Assembly: GCA_010279815.1 (NCBI GenBank)
Contig: QEOQ01000098.1
Location: 303,995-320,369, forward strand
Direction of reading: 5' to 3'
From: Brachionus plicatilis
Lineage: Eukaryota; Rotifera; Eurotatoria; Ploima; Brachionidae
Length of the DNA: 16,375 bases
Numbering within the stretch: the first letter of the stretch is position 1; each line of letters opens with the position of its first letter. Below, piece after piece: positions 9,216 to 16,375 of the stretch. The position numbers were made by a program, and so were the translations under genes. The notes beneath the pieces are model-generated. The model had not been told where the DNA came from and searched no databases. It worked only from the letters and a program-made list of their open reading frames with translations.

Positions 9216-9362
9216 TTAGTTGTTTGATCTTCGTTTTTTTTTTTTGGTCGGTCGACCTCTCCCGCGTTTAGTTAGTAAATTACAGTTGATTTCTTGTAAA
9301 ATAGCTTCAATCGGTTGCTCAACAATCAGATTCTCAACATCATCATTAATAAAAATAAACAC
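9216..9362 (-). pseudogene. C-terminal coding fragment with an AT-hook and basic tail
   Basis: The minus-strand open stretch reads DDVENLIVEQPIEAIL, then LLTKRGRGRPTKKKKRRSNN and a TAA at 9216-9218. RGRGRP is the canonical AT-hook core that inserts in the minor groove of AT-rich DNA, and KKKKRR would serve as a nuclear localisation signal. There is no ATG in frame and a stop lies just upstream at 9363-9365. It is therefore either the last exon of a gene whose other exons are missing, or a truncated relic. A short MITE begins only about 15 bp away and may mark the breakpoint. Such tails are common in transposase-associated and chromatin proteins. Confidence 0.5.
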
Positions 9363-9377
9363 TTAAATTTTTTTTTG

Positions 9378-9584
9378 AAAAAAAAGTCCAAGTCCGGGCT
9401 TTAAAATTTTGAATACTGAGGAGGAATTGTGAAAACTTTTATGCTAAAATTGCAAGAAAATTCTAAAATATGGCAAATCTATATGCATTAGACAACCCAA
9501 GAGTATATAAATTTTTGATATAAAACCTGATCTAGCAAATTTAAAGAAATTTTAAAAATAAAGTCCGGACTTGGACTTTTTTTT
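9378..9584. mobile_element. Short MITE with roughly 28-bp inverted ends
   Basis: The left end AAAAAAAAGTCCAAGTCCGG and the right end, its inverted copy, match for about 28 bp with one or two mismatches. They enclose about 150 bp of non-coding sequence. A further GGGACTTTT just outside the right end may be part of the terminus. No clear target-site duplication was found, so the superfamily is unassigned. Confidence 0.5.
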
Positions 9585-9757
9585 GGGACTTTTAAACAAC
9601 TTTGTAAAATATAAGTCATGTTTATTCCAATAACATTAAATAAAATAAAAAATGAAAATGATTAATCAAAAATTAATTAAAATAAAACTCAAATTAAATT
9701 ACTCAACTAGAAAATTCTGGCTGATAAACAGATGCAAAAAAAAATTCTAAATTTAAA

Positions 9758-10879
9758 TTAAAAAAAAAGTATGTCGCCCAATTTAGAATATTTGATCCAT
9801 GTCAAATTTTTCCATGGTGAAAAATAACTTGCTTGATTGTTGTATGTTATTTTTCGATGTTTATGTTCCTTGGAATAAACATACAGTTCCTTAAAAGGCT
9901 CAGGTCTATTTAAAAGTGCCAACAGCCCATAGCCCGAATGACTTATAACTCCAATGTCACAATTCTGCATGATATGAAAATCGAAAACCACAGATTCTAA
10001 TCCTCGGCACTCATTGTCACCTTGCTTGTCAATGTGAAAACTAGAATTCTTATTGTATATTACTTCATTATTGGGAAAATAACTTTGAGCCTCCTCTTTT
10101 ACCCTTTCGTAATCACTGGTGACAAAAATTTTGTAATTGCCAGAGTCACTAGAGTTCAAAAAATTTTTGTTTATAAATCGCCAATATTCTTTGCGAGTAT
10201 AATAGTCCCTTCTTTCTGCTGAATCTGGATCACCAGTTCGAATTTGTACACAAATAAGTTTAGTATTTTTATTTGGCTTGAGGCGTCCCATGTACCATTC
10301 GTATTTTTTTTGGGACTCTTTATTCAGTTTGAAGAGCTGATTATACCATTTATGTAATGAATACACAATATGAAATTGGTCTACTTTGTAACCCAAACTC
10401 TCTATTTTTGGCTTCAAATTCTGGTTCTCGCGAAGAACATTGGCAAATTGAATTCCTGCTTTAACTTTAATTAATGGAGTGTTTTTTCTCTTTGTAAATA
10501 GTGAAATATCGTTTTTAAAGGTATCATAATAAGAAAAATCCCACCCGATATTGATCTCTTTGCTCCCAATTTTTTGAGGAACTTGCTCATAATCCCAATT
10601 GATTTCGTTTGGCTCCATAATTTTCCTTAAATCACATTTTCTGTTCATCTTAATGGTAAACTTTCGATCTATAATCATTGAGATGGCATATGTTGAGAGA
10701 ATTCCTTTCAGTCGATCACCCCATCCTCCACACAACTCACCTGGTTTTGGGCATTCAAATTGAATAAATTTTGTCTGATCAAAATCAGGAAAGTATAACA
10801 AATAATTTTGATAATAATAAATAAAAACAAAAATAAATATTAAAACAGCAGAAATAATTTTATCCTTTTTTTCATACAT
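9758..10879 (-). CDS. Fucosyltransferase-like type II membrane glycosyltransferase
   Basis: An intact single-exon gene of 373 residues. A short cytosolic N-terminus (residues 1-7, MYEKKDK) precedes a membrane anchor at about residues 8-30, the layout of Golgi glycosyltransferases. Conserved-looking elements are GGWGDRLKGI (51-60), CVQIRTGD (210-217) with Arg214, and NCDIGVISHSGYGLLALL (306-323). The IRTGD type of motif matches the GDP-sugar-binding Arg region of GT-B fucosyltransferases (GT11, GT23, GT37 and GT65 clan). By family it would move fucose from GDP-fucose to a glycan or peptide in the secretory pathway. Possible N-glycosylation sites are N242, N278 and N358. A polyadenylation signal AATAAA (9626-9621) lies about 130 bp beyond the stop. 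The acceptor is unknown, and another GDP-sugar donor cannot be excluded. Confidence 0.65.
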   Translation of the reverse strand: MYEKKDKIISAVLIFIFVFIYYYQNYLLYFPDFDQTKFIQFECPKPGELCGGWGDRLKGILSTYAISMIIDRKFTIKMNRKCDLRKIMEPNEINWDYEQVPQKIGSKEINIGWDFSYYDTFKNDISLFTKRKNTPLIKVKAGIQFANVLRENQNLKPKIESLGYKVDQFHIVYSLHKWYNQLFKLNKESQKKYEWYMGRLKPNKNTKLICVQIRTGDPDSAERRDYYTRKEYWRFINKNFLNSSDSGNYKIFVTSDYERVKEEAQSYFPNNEVIYNKNSSFHIDKQGDNECRGLESVVFDFHIMQNCDIGVISHSGYGLLALLNRPEPFKELYVYSKEHKHRKITYNNQASYFSPWKNLTWIKYSKLGDILFF

Positions 10880-11334
10880 TGAAATTATTATTTATGCAAA
10901 AGTTTAATTATAAATATTTAAATGAAACTTTCTTTTAAAATTAAATGAAGCGTTGCATTTTTCTCATCAATTTAAAGGTGGCTAGATTTTAGCTCGAAGA
11001 GAAAAAATTATTGCAATGGGACTTTTCGTTGTTGTCATTAATTGATAGCAAAAAAAATTAAAGATTAAGGCACTAAATTTCTACTTCACCAAATAATCAT
11101 TAAATACTTCACCAAAATAAATCACCAAAAAAATAATAAAAAATGAACAAAAAATTGTTTTGATGAAAAATATGTTTATTTGAAATATATTTTTCACCAA
11201 AACAATTTTATTTCACCAAAAAAAATATTATTTTTTCACCAGATTTATTAATAACTTTAAACCAAAAAAATATCTACTTCAACCAAAATAATAGTTTTTA
11301 TCACCAATAATAATACAAATCAAACCAAAAATAA
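10880..11334. other. 5' flank of the fucosyltransferase-like gene with an interspersed CACCAA tract
   Basis: The 50 bp upstream of the ATG at 10879 are AT-rich. They include a TATTTATAATT word (minus strand) that could act as a TATA-like element, though this is weak. An 18-codon minus-strand frame (11038-10982) beginning MTTTKSPIAIIF could be an upstream ORF in the leader. Positions 11085-11330 are the CACCAA tract listed separately. Confidence 0.35.
11085..11330 (+). repeat. Diverged interspersed TTCACCAAAA repeats (about ten copies)
   Basis: The word (T/A)TCACCAAAA or its AACCAAAA variant recurs about ten times, for example at 11085, 11108, 11121, 11193, 11212, 11235, 11259, 11279, 11300 and 11321, with 10-70 bp of A/T-rich sequence between. 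Spacing is irregular and the spacers are not unique-sequence units. This looks like a decayed minisatellite, not a CRISPR array. Confidence 0.4.
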
Positions 11335-11465
11335 TTACTGAACTATCAACACTTGTTTTGCCTTTGCAGGTCTTACATGTTTTCTTTTTTCGCCGATAGG
11401 AATATGGTTCCTAAACCCTTGATAAAAATGAACTTTTTTTTGTTGTGAAAATATTAAGAATAATT
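11335..11465 (-). pseudogene. Isolated terminal-exon-like coding fragment with basic tail
   Basis: After a good acceptor (ATATTTCAG ending at 11466) the minus strand reads 42 codons to a TAA at 11335. The sequence includes FYQGFRNHIPIGEKRKHVRP followed by AKAKQVLIVQ. A basic K/R-rich stretch followed by RPAKAKxxLIxQ resembles the C-terminal tails of some SWIM/MULE-type transposon proteins, but this is recollection of pattern and not a search. No matching upstream exons were seen before the MULE insertion at 11851. It is probably the truncated 3' end of another element's gene. Confidence 0.4.
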
Positions 11466-11841
11466 CTGAAATATTCAGTGATTATTGTAGTTAATTTCGC
11501 TAAAAAGATTAGCATAACTGAACACAAAATGAATAAAAATAGAGAAAAAAAATTTAAAAAGAAATTTCAGAATTAATAAAGAAATTTTTTTTTTTGAAGT
11601 TTTGGCTCTATTTAAAAAAAATGCAAAACTTAAAAACTCTTATATATTTTGAATGTTGTATTTTGAATTATTATTTATTAACCACGACGTAGCAAAATTA
11701 TTTAAGTAATTTAAGTTATAAAATTAAGGATGAAACTTTAAAAAACTGGAACATGGAACAGTACCCTAAGCTCCCACTTTATATAATTAAAACAATTTTT
11801 TAATTAAGAAAAAAATTTTAATTTGATAATTAATTTGATTG
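11466..11841. other. AT-rich spacer left of the MULE insertion
   Basis: No coding frame or repeat stands out on either strand. It separates the isolated terminal exon from the MULE and may contain remains of an intron of the gene that exon belonged to. Confidence 0.3.
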
Positions 11842-11850
11842 ACATGAAGA

Positions 11851-12048
11851 GGTTGTCACTAAAAAGCGGAAAACGGAAAGCGGAAAACGGAATTTCCGCG
11901 ACCCATTTTCCGCAACTTTTTCTATCGAAATTCCGTAAAATAGAAGACTAAAAAGCGGAAATTCCGTGTTTTAGGGACTTTTTAATAATTTACGGAAAAC
12001 TTGACAAAAAGCGGAACAGATTTTACGGAAATCCATTTAATTAAAAAA
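11851..12048 (+). repeat. MULE left terminal inverted repeat
   Basis: It matches the reverse complement of 15141-15322 almost base for base. The 16-bp length difference is a 14-bp tandem duplication here (AAAGCGGAAAACGG, near 11864-11891) plus two extra A bases near 12008. Repeated CGGAA and TTCCG words in both arms are candidate transposase binding sites. Confidence 0.9.
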
Positions 12049-12174
12049 AAGATGTATACTGGTGTTAAAGATTTTATAATAAATTTGTTATATAAATGTC
12101 TAAAATAAAGAAAATAGTTTATGTTATTATAATTCTGATAATATGTCCAAAAAGGTATCTTAAATTTTTACTAA

Positions 12175-12486
12175 TTATTTTGTTGAACATTTCAAGCCAT
12201 ATTTGTAACAATACCAATTCTTGCCCTTGCCAGTTCTATAAAATTTAGTAACATTTGCACAATCAAAATGATACCAGTAATTGCACTTATCACACTCAAT
12301 TGAATTTTCTAGACACAATAAAGAACAAATAGGACAATGACAATTTTTAATTTTTTGATCTATCAAAACTTTAACTACTTGCCACGTGTTTTTAAAAAAA
12401 TAACTTTCAAGGAAATCCAGATCAAAGTCATCAAGAAATATATCACTTAAAAATGACGGATTGTCAACGATCATATTTGATTTAAT
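12175..12486 (-). CDS. PHD-finger exon of the MULE (C-terminal part of transposase, or second ORF)
   Basis: The frame ends at the TAA at 12175. Counting from its first Met (12474), zinc ligands appear as C47, C50, C61, C64, H69, C72 and C89, with the eighth Cys displaced to C96 where C92 would be usual (WYCYKYGLKC). CDKCNYWYHFDC is the PHD core; PHD fingers commonly read histone H3 tails. An acidic stretch (DIFLDDFDLDFLE) precedes it. Upstream in the same frame is a TAA, but a CTTAAG acceptor ending at 12487 would open the exon at 12486 in phase 0. This matches a GTTTCA donor at 12561. It could therefore be the last exon of the transposase protein; otherwise it is a separate 99-residue ORF. 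Confidence 0.65.
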   Translation of the reverse strand: MKSNMIVDNPSFLSDIFLDDFDLDFLESYFFKNTWQVVKVLIDQKIKNCHCPICSLLCLENSIECDKCNYWYHFDCANVTKFYRTGKGKNWYCYKYGLKCSTK

Positions 12487-12534
12487 CTTAAGATTTTTTT
12501 TTTACAATTCGTTCTAAAGTATCTTGATAATCAT

Positions 12535-12684
12535 TCATAATTCTTTAAGATATTTTGAAACATTATTATTATTATTTGAAGTTTGACTGGACAAGGGTTC
12601 AATTGTGTTAACAGCATGGCCTTTACGTTTTCTTCCAGGAGAACCTGAGTTTTTAGCTTTTGTCATTTGAGTAATGTTAGGCAT
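12535..12684 (-). CDS. Basic AT-hook-like segment between transposase and PHD exon
   Basis: Read as its own ORF this gives 49 residues starting MPNITQMTK, 9 bp after the transposase stop and in the same frame. SPGRKRKG resembles an AT-hook or nuclear signal, followed by NTIEPLSSQTS and five Asn. Alternatively, 12562-12644 is an internal exon. A GTATTG donor at 12710 and a CTCAG acceptor at 12645 (66-bp intron, phase 1) would join it to the SWIM domain, and a 75-bp phase-0 intron (12561-12487) would join it to the PHD exon. The spliced reading removes both stops and is the simpler model. The donor GTTTCA is weak, so this is inference. Confidence 0.5.
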   Translation of the reverse strand: MPNITQMTKAKNSGSPGRKRKGHAVNTIEPLSSQTSNNNNNVSKYLKEL

Positions 12685-12693
12685 TTTTTAGCT

Positions 12694-14268
12694 TTACGAG
12701 ATATCAATACCATTAATTGACTGAACTGCCAATATATGGCTACAATTTTGTTTTTCCAAGCAAGTACATGTCGGTTTAGGTAACAGCTTAACTTGAAGAC
12801 AGTTGTTTTTCTCGTCCGTAATAAAATACAGCTTTAAATCTAAATCGAAATTAATTTTTTTTTTATTTACGAACCACAAAGCTCTAGCAATCTTTGAATT
12901 GTATCGATTCTTCAACTCAAAAGGCTGCTCTCCCTCTAATTCTTCACCGTCAGACGATGTACAATCTAACGTAGCGTTTAAGGTTGATGTTGCTGTTTTT
13001 GTTGATTGCGAAAGAGTTTTTTGTGAATTGTCTTTTTGTTCATTGTCATGTAAAAATAATTCATTGATATTTTCAACAACATCATCTAATTGATATTCTA
13101 CATTGAGTGATCGATCGATTGATCGATATTCTAAGTCTTCAAAAACATATTCAGCTTCACTTGCTTCACTAGAACTTTCTTCACTAGTATTAATTGGTGT
13201 AAAGCTAACACCACATAATTTTAAAAGTTCTTGTCTATCACAGGTCAAAGATTTGACAACATCACTCGGTGCCATTGATTCTCTTATGTTTATATATCGA
13301 GTATCAAGAAAACACATTTCCTGAAATTCAGGTTTTAAACGGTAGTTACCCCTATTACCAAAACCTAATTTCACTTCGTTGCTATAGTAAATGGATAGTT
13401 GATGGACACTTAACACTATTACATCAAGAGGTACCTCATTTCTCTTATTAATCATTTTCAAAAGATTATTGAGGCCTTCGGATTGATTTGTTGTTAGTCC
13501 GGTAAAATTGTTAAATAAGCGTTTAGCAATTGGTTTGACAGCATATGCTGCTAAATTTTTAACATCTTTCGATATATTCAAAATAAAGTAATCGGTAAAA
13601 TCGGTTTTCCAGCCAGGTACGGTATTTCCCAAACTATTAACATACCCATTTATTTTATTTTTCAATTGTCTATCATAAAGTTGTTCGGTTGGTTGTAAAA
13701 ATAACTCTCTTACCGAATCACAATAGAAACCAACATCATCACTAGACATACGTTTATTACTTACAACCCAGCGTTCCAAAGACTTCCAAAAATGATTCCA
13801 ACATCGAAATAGTGGTATATTTGGTAAATGATGCCTAATTGCATTACGAAAGCCATCTTCGCAATCTGTTACAATAGACCCAACTTCCTCAATTTCAGGC
13901 AAAATATCTTTTATGTATCTCCAGAACTCATTGTGAGTCTTCTCAAATTTTTTTTCATGAAAAAAATAAGCTAAGAGTATGGCAGGTGACTTTTCTGTAT
14001 TACTCAACACTAATATTGGATGAATATAAACGAGTACAGACACATAATAGCCAGTCAAGTTAAATGTGGTATCGTATTGAAAGCAAACTCTGTTATCTTT
14101 GTTAAATGCTGCTAGAGTTTTTTTTGTCTCTTTTAAAAGCTCGTCATCAATTGCAACGATACGTATATCAGGTGCAGTAACGATTAAATTGGGAAACCTT
14201 AATGATATATGCATAAAGTGAATGTTTGCTAACTCATCAAAAGAGAATCTTTTTAATTTGTTAACAGC
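12694..14268 (-). CDS. MULE transposase catalytic exon with SWIM zinc finger
   Basis: The main exon opens after an ATTTAG acceptor (53-bp intron 14321-14269, phase 0), so its first codon is GCT at 14268. The ATG at 14214 is internal. Numbering from that Met, the DDE triad fits D48 (FQYDTTFNLTGYY), D117 or D120 (IVTDCEDGFRNAI) and E246 (TNQSEGLNNLLK), with the MULE CxxH at C138-H141 (RCWNHFWKSL). An acidic, Ser-rich linker (about 343-430) leads to a SWIM finger C483-x-C485...C491-x-H493. The exon either ends at the stop at 12694 or splices at 12710. The enzyme would cut at the TIRs and join the element to a staggered 9-bp target in the nucleus. No stops or shifts interrupt it. Confidence 0.92.
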   Translation of the reverse strand, partial: AVNKLKRFSFDELANIHFMHISLRFPNLIVTAPDIRIVAIDDELLKETKKTLAAFNKDNRVCFQYDTTFNLTGYYVSVLVYIHPILVLSNTEKSPAILLAYFFHEKKFEKTHNEFWRYIKDILPEIEEVGSIVTDCEDGFRNAIRHHLPNIPLFRCWNHFWKSLERWVVSNKRMSSDDVGFYCDSVRELFLQPTEQLYDRQLKNKINGYVNSLGNTVPGWKTDFTDYFILNISKDVKNLAAYAVKPIAKRLFNNFTGLTTNQSEGLNNLLKMINKRNEVPLDVIVLSVHQLSIYYSNEVKLGFGNRGNYRLKPEFQEMCFLDTRYINIRESMAPSDVVKSLTCDRQELLKLCGVSFTPINTSEESSSEASEAEYVFEDLEYRSIDRSLNVEYQLDDVVENINELFLHDNEQKDNSQKTLSQSTKTATSTLNATLDCTSSDGEELEGEQPFELKNRYNSKIARALWFVNKKKINFDLDLKLYFITDEKNNCLQVKLLPKPTCTCLEKQNCSHILAVQSINGIDIS

Positions 14269-14321
14269 CTAAATAATTAGATAATTTAGATTTAGATTAT
14301 AAAATTTAGTTATTTACATAC

Positions 14322-14767
14322 ATATCTTAAGTTTTGACACTGTTTTAAGTCACGAGCACCTTTTTTTTTGGAAAAATCTTTGTACACTAAATGCGGAACG
14401 TTTGAGGTAACTTTTTCTCTTAATTCTGTAAGGACGGAAGGTAGTGTTCTTTGATAGCTAGGTGCGTTGTTTTTATTTTTTATGTTACCATGTGGTCCTG
14501 TTTTGTAATCAATTTCACAATTACCATCTTTAGTTATATCCAAATAATGAATAAGTACTGGAATTTCTTTATTAACTAAAACATAAACATCTTTGATCAC
14601 ATTTTTATTTATGGTACCATCTTCTTCTTGTAAATGAAAATAGCTTTTGTAAAAAACAGGATTATCAACAGGAAATGGTTTTTTCCCTCCATTGTTTTTC
14701 CACTTAAACATGTCACAATAGTCTCGTTTTTTTTTTGGATCCTGGGTCCAAAAAATTATCAAATCCC
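14322..14767 (-). CDS. MULE transposase N-terminal exon
   Basis: 148 codons between a TTTTAG acceptor (ending 14768, phase 1) and a GTATGT donor at 14321 (phase 0). Open reading begins at Met 14792, but that Met lies in the preceding 60-bp intron and is probably not used. The exon reads DLIIFWTQDPKKKRDYCDMF, then PVLIHYLDITKDGNCEIDY, then GPHGN, SYQRTLPSVLTELREKV and LKQCQNLRY. The pattern GPHGN...RTLPSVL...VYKD...LKQ.QNLRY recalls the N-terminal region of animal MULE proteins, which probably binds TIR DNA; that role is inferred from position. Joining to exon 14268 keeps the frame (NLRY-AVNKLKRFSF). Confidence 0.75.
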
Positions 14768-14827
14768 CTAAAATTTTATTAACTTTATTCATATATACAA
14801 TTTAGTCATCTGCTAAGATATACATAC

Positions 14828-14910
14828 CAGATCTTGGGGTTTCAATTACTTCAGTATGTGTTTGGTCTTCGGAATTAAAATTTAATAAAACACTTTCAGC
14901 AAAAGAGGAA
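14828..14910 (-). CDS. Candidate upstream exon of the MULE transposase
   Basis: After GTCTCAG (acceptor ending 14911) the minus strand reads SSFAESVLLNFNSEDQTHTE, then VIETPRS, and stops at a GTATGT donor (14827). The donor is phase 1 and matches the phase of the next acceptor at 14768, giving Gly across the junction. There is no Met, and a TAA lies upstream in frame, so at least one more 5' exon is needed; I saw none before the right TIR. The stretch is short, so this rests on splice phase and residue content only. Confidence 0.45.
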
Positions 14911-15140
14911 CTGAGACGCTCAAATTACAATGAATATACAATCATTTTAAAGATTAATTTTTAAATTTAGTTTTTGGTTTAAAATTTGGTTTAAAATTAA
15001 TTTTCAGCATTTAATTTTATATTTTATTAAACTCATGTACATGTATTTTCCTTTTTTTATTTTTTTTTTGTATAAATTAAATCGTCTTTGGAATTTATGT
15101 ATATTATTTTTGGCTTTTTATTTTTATATAAATTATACAA

Positions 15141-15322
15141 TTTTTTAATTAAATGGATTTCCGTAAAATCTGTTCCGCTTTGTCAAGTTTTCCGTAAATT
15201 ATTAAAAAGTCCCTAAAACACGGAATTTCCGCTTTTTAGTCTTCTATTTTACGGAATTTCGATAGAAAAAGTTGCGGAAAATGGGTCGCGGAAATTCCGT
15301 TTTCCGCTTTTTAGTGACAACC
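15141..15322 (-). repeat. MULE right terminal inverted repeat
   Basis: Inverted partner of 11851-12048, ending AGTGACAACC. It lies upstream of the minus-strand transposase gene and so probably contains or borders its promoter. It lacks the 14-bp duplication present in the left arm. Confidence 0.9.
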
Positions 15323-15535
15323 ATATGAAGACTAAAGATTTTTTAAGGTACAGAAAGTTCAAAATTCAACATATTATGGCCATCGTATCGATTGAGTTTC
15401 AACTGATTTTTTAAGGATTTGCGGTAAAATAACATTGAAAAATTCTATTTATAATATTGAAAAATATTATTTATAATATTTTTGGTGAATAAAAAATTGA
15501 ACTGGTACAAGTTGAACAAAAATTGAACAAAAAAG

Positions 15536-16260
15536 TACTATGACACAGCCAAAGCTGTAGTCTGTCTAAATGATAATCTTTCGGATCTATTCAAAGTTGA
15601 ATGTGGTGTGAAGCAGGGTGGAATCTTATGATCTTTCCTTTTCAATATTTTTATAAACGATTTAATCAAAGAATGCTTAGAAAAGAATCTGGGAAGGATT
15701 TTAATAAACTAAATATTTGAATAATTGTTTATGCAGATGACATAATCCTTGTTAGTCCAATAGACAGTCATCTTCAAATCTTACTTGATATTTGCAGTAA
15801 CTATAGTCTAAAATGGAGATTAAAATTTAACTCAACCAAATCTAAAATTATTACTTTTGGTCATATCCTCTTTAACTGTGACTTCTTTTTATGTGGTAAA
15901 AAGCTGAATATAGTTCCTAGTATAGAATATTTTTGATTGAGACTTTAATCCATTTGCAATTGACAAATTTAAGCAGGTTCAGAAATCTCTCTTCTCTGCG
16001 CCGTTTTTGTTAAATAAGATGAGTTATATTTCCTCTTCTCTGAAAAGTTTCATTTACAAAACATTTTGCCTTTCCCAATTCACATATGGTCTTGAAAACC
16101 TAACACTGGACTAACAACAAAAGCCTCAAAACTCTTAACATTGATCAAAACAACCTTTTTAGACAGATGTTTAATCTAAAATCTAATTTTCTCATGTCTG
16201 GGATCCTAAATGGTACTTAGAATTTTTAAAATTGAGCAACTTTCATCTTGAGTGAATTCA
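15536..16260 (+). pseudogene. Decayed non-LTR retrotransposon reverse transcriptase with YADD
   Basis: The translation in shifting frames gives reverse-transcriptase landmarks in order. These are LSDLFKVECGVKQGGIL (the GVKQG block), FLFNIFINDLI, VYADDIILVSP with the catalytic YADD at 15730-15741, and LKFNSTKSKIITFG. They are followed by DKFKQVQKSLFSAPFLLNKM and SSLKSFIYKTFCLSQFTYGL in the thumb region. At least one shift lies between the GVKQG block and YADD, with several stops (for example TGA after GGIL), so it is dead. It differs from the LINE fragment at 2380-3165 and overlaps it only partly in domain, so two lineages are present. No 5' end, tail or target duplication was found. Confidence 0.8.
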
Positions 16261-16375
16261 ATGTAAATAGACCGGATTTTTAGTTTCTTTTTACTTTTTT
16301 TTTTATTGGATATAAATAAAATTATAATAATTCATTCACTCCAAAATTGCAATATTTTTTTATTTTATCAATATA
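16261..16375. other. AT-rich window end, nothing recognised
   Basis: Low-complexity AT-rich sequence following the LINE remains. It may be the 3' untranslated part of that element, but no tail is evident. Confidence 0.25.

Larger units (their letters stand above)
11851..15322 (-). mobile_element. Mutator-like element (MULE), near complete, about 3.5 kb
   Basis: Long TIRs (11851-12048 and 15141-15322) begin GGTTGTCACTAAAAAGCGG. They are flanked by ACATGAAGA (11842-11850) and ATATGAAGA (15323-15331), a 9-bp target-site duplication with one mismatch, which is the MULE norm. Inside is a minus-strand transposase gene with DDE, SWIM, AT-hook-like and PHD parts. High TIR identity and a largely open coding sequence suggest a fairly recent insertion. 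Only the 5'-most exon could not be found, so competence for movement is uncertain. Confidence 0.88.

Noticed and set aside
10022..10222. Plus-strand 66-codon open frame
   Set aside because: It is a shadow of the fucosyltransferase-like gene on the other strand.
11085..11330. CRISPR array
   Set aside because: The repeated word is only about 10 bp, diverged, with irregular low-complexity gaps, in a spliceosomal-intron genome.
12803..13451. Plus-strand open frames at 12803-13093, 13103-13324 and 13269-13451
   Set aside because: They lie antisense within the MULE transposase exon and show no domain of their own.
14769..14792. Met at 14792 as the transposase start
   Set aside because: This Met lies inside a phase-consistent 60-bp intron (14827-14768), and upstream coding sequence joins across it, so it is probably not the initiator.
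406..16260. A genome-wide alternative genetic code with all stops reassigned
   Set aside because: The fucosyltransferase-like gene and MULE exons are long frames free of internal TAA, TAG and TGA and end at normal stops, so the standard code holds for the window. Any recoding would be local to 406-1476.
1..16375. tRNA or rRNA genes
   Set aside because: I looked for cloverleaf-type A- and B-box patterns and conserved rRNA words by eye and saw none; a covariance-model scan was not possible.

Overview
The window looks like a stretch of a very AT-rich eukaryotic genome, made mostly of mobile-element debris with one or two host-type genes. The evidence for a eukaryote is a set of short (about 53-75 bp) GT-AG introns with matching phases, non-LTR retrotransposon remains, and DNA transposons with terminal inverted repeats (TIRs). 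A small invertebrate such as a monogonont rotifer would fit the base composition, intron size and element mix. That assignment is inference only; no host marker gene is present. The intact genes use the standard genetic code.

Layout from left to right. At 1-69 there is a GC-rich hairpin followed by CTAG and T, which looks like the 3' end of a Helitron. At 406-1476 one reading frame keeps its register for 356 codons but carries 24 internal stop codons. At 1603-2158 is a foldback element flanked by TA. Ten bases beyond its TA comes a second TIR element (2177-3672, with an imperfect 8-bp target duplication) that holds a decayed LINE reverse-transcriptase end. From 3673 to 6185 there is gene-poor AT-rich DNA with small inverted repeats. 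On the minus strand, 6505-7562 holds a small multi-exon gene whose exons are diverged copies of one alpha-helical unit; a decayed extra copy of one exon lies at 6186-6330. At 9216-9362 is a broken AT-hook coding fragment beside a short MITE (9378-9584). At 9758-10879 (minus) is an intact, intronless, type II membrane fucosyltransferase-like gene, the best host gene here. At 11335-11465 is an isolated terminal-exon-like coding fragment.

The largest unit is a nearly complete Mutator-like element (MULE) at 11851-15322. It has TIRs of about 180-200 bp and a 9-bp target duplication with one mismatch. Its minus-strand gene appears to run over at least five exons: an N-terminal domain, the DDE transposase core, a SWIM zinc finger, an AT-hook-like basic patch and a C-terminal PHD finger. 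I joined the pieces by splice-site phase; the first exon was not found. The right end (15536-16260) is a second, unrelated decayed LINE reverse-transcriptase fragment containing YADD.

The genes do not form a pathway. The coherent functional unit is the MULE: its protein would bind and cut its own TIRs. The items most worth following are the stop-riddled but frame-preserved sequence, the exon-duplicated helical-repeat gene, and the transposase-PHD fusion.
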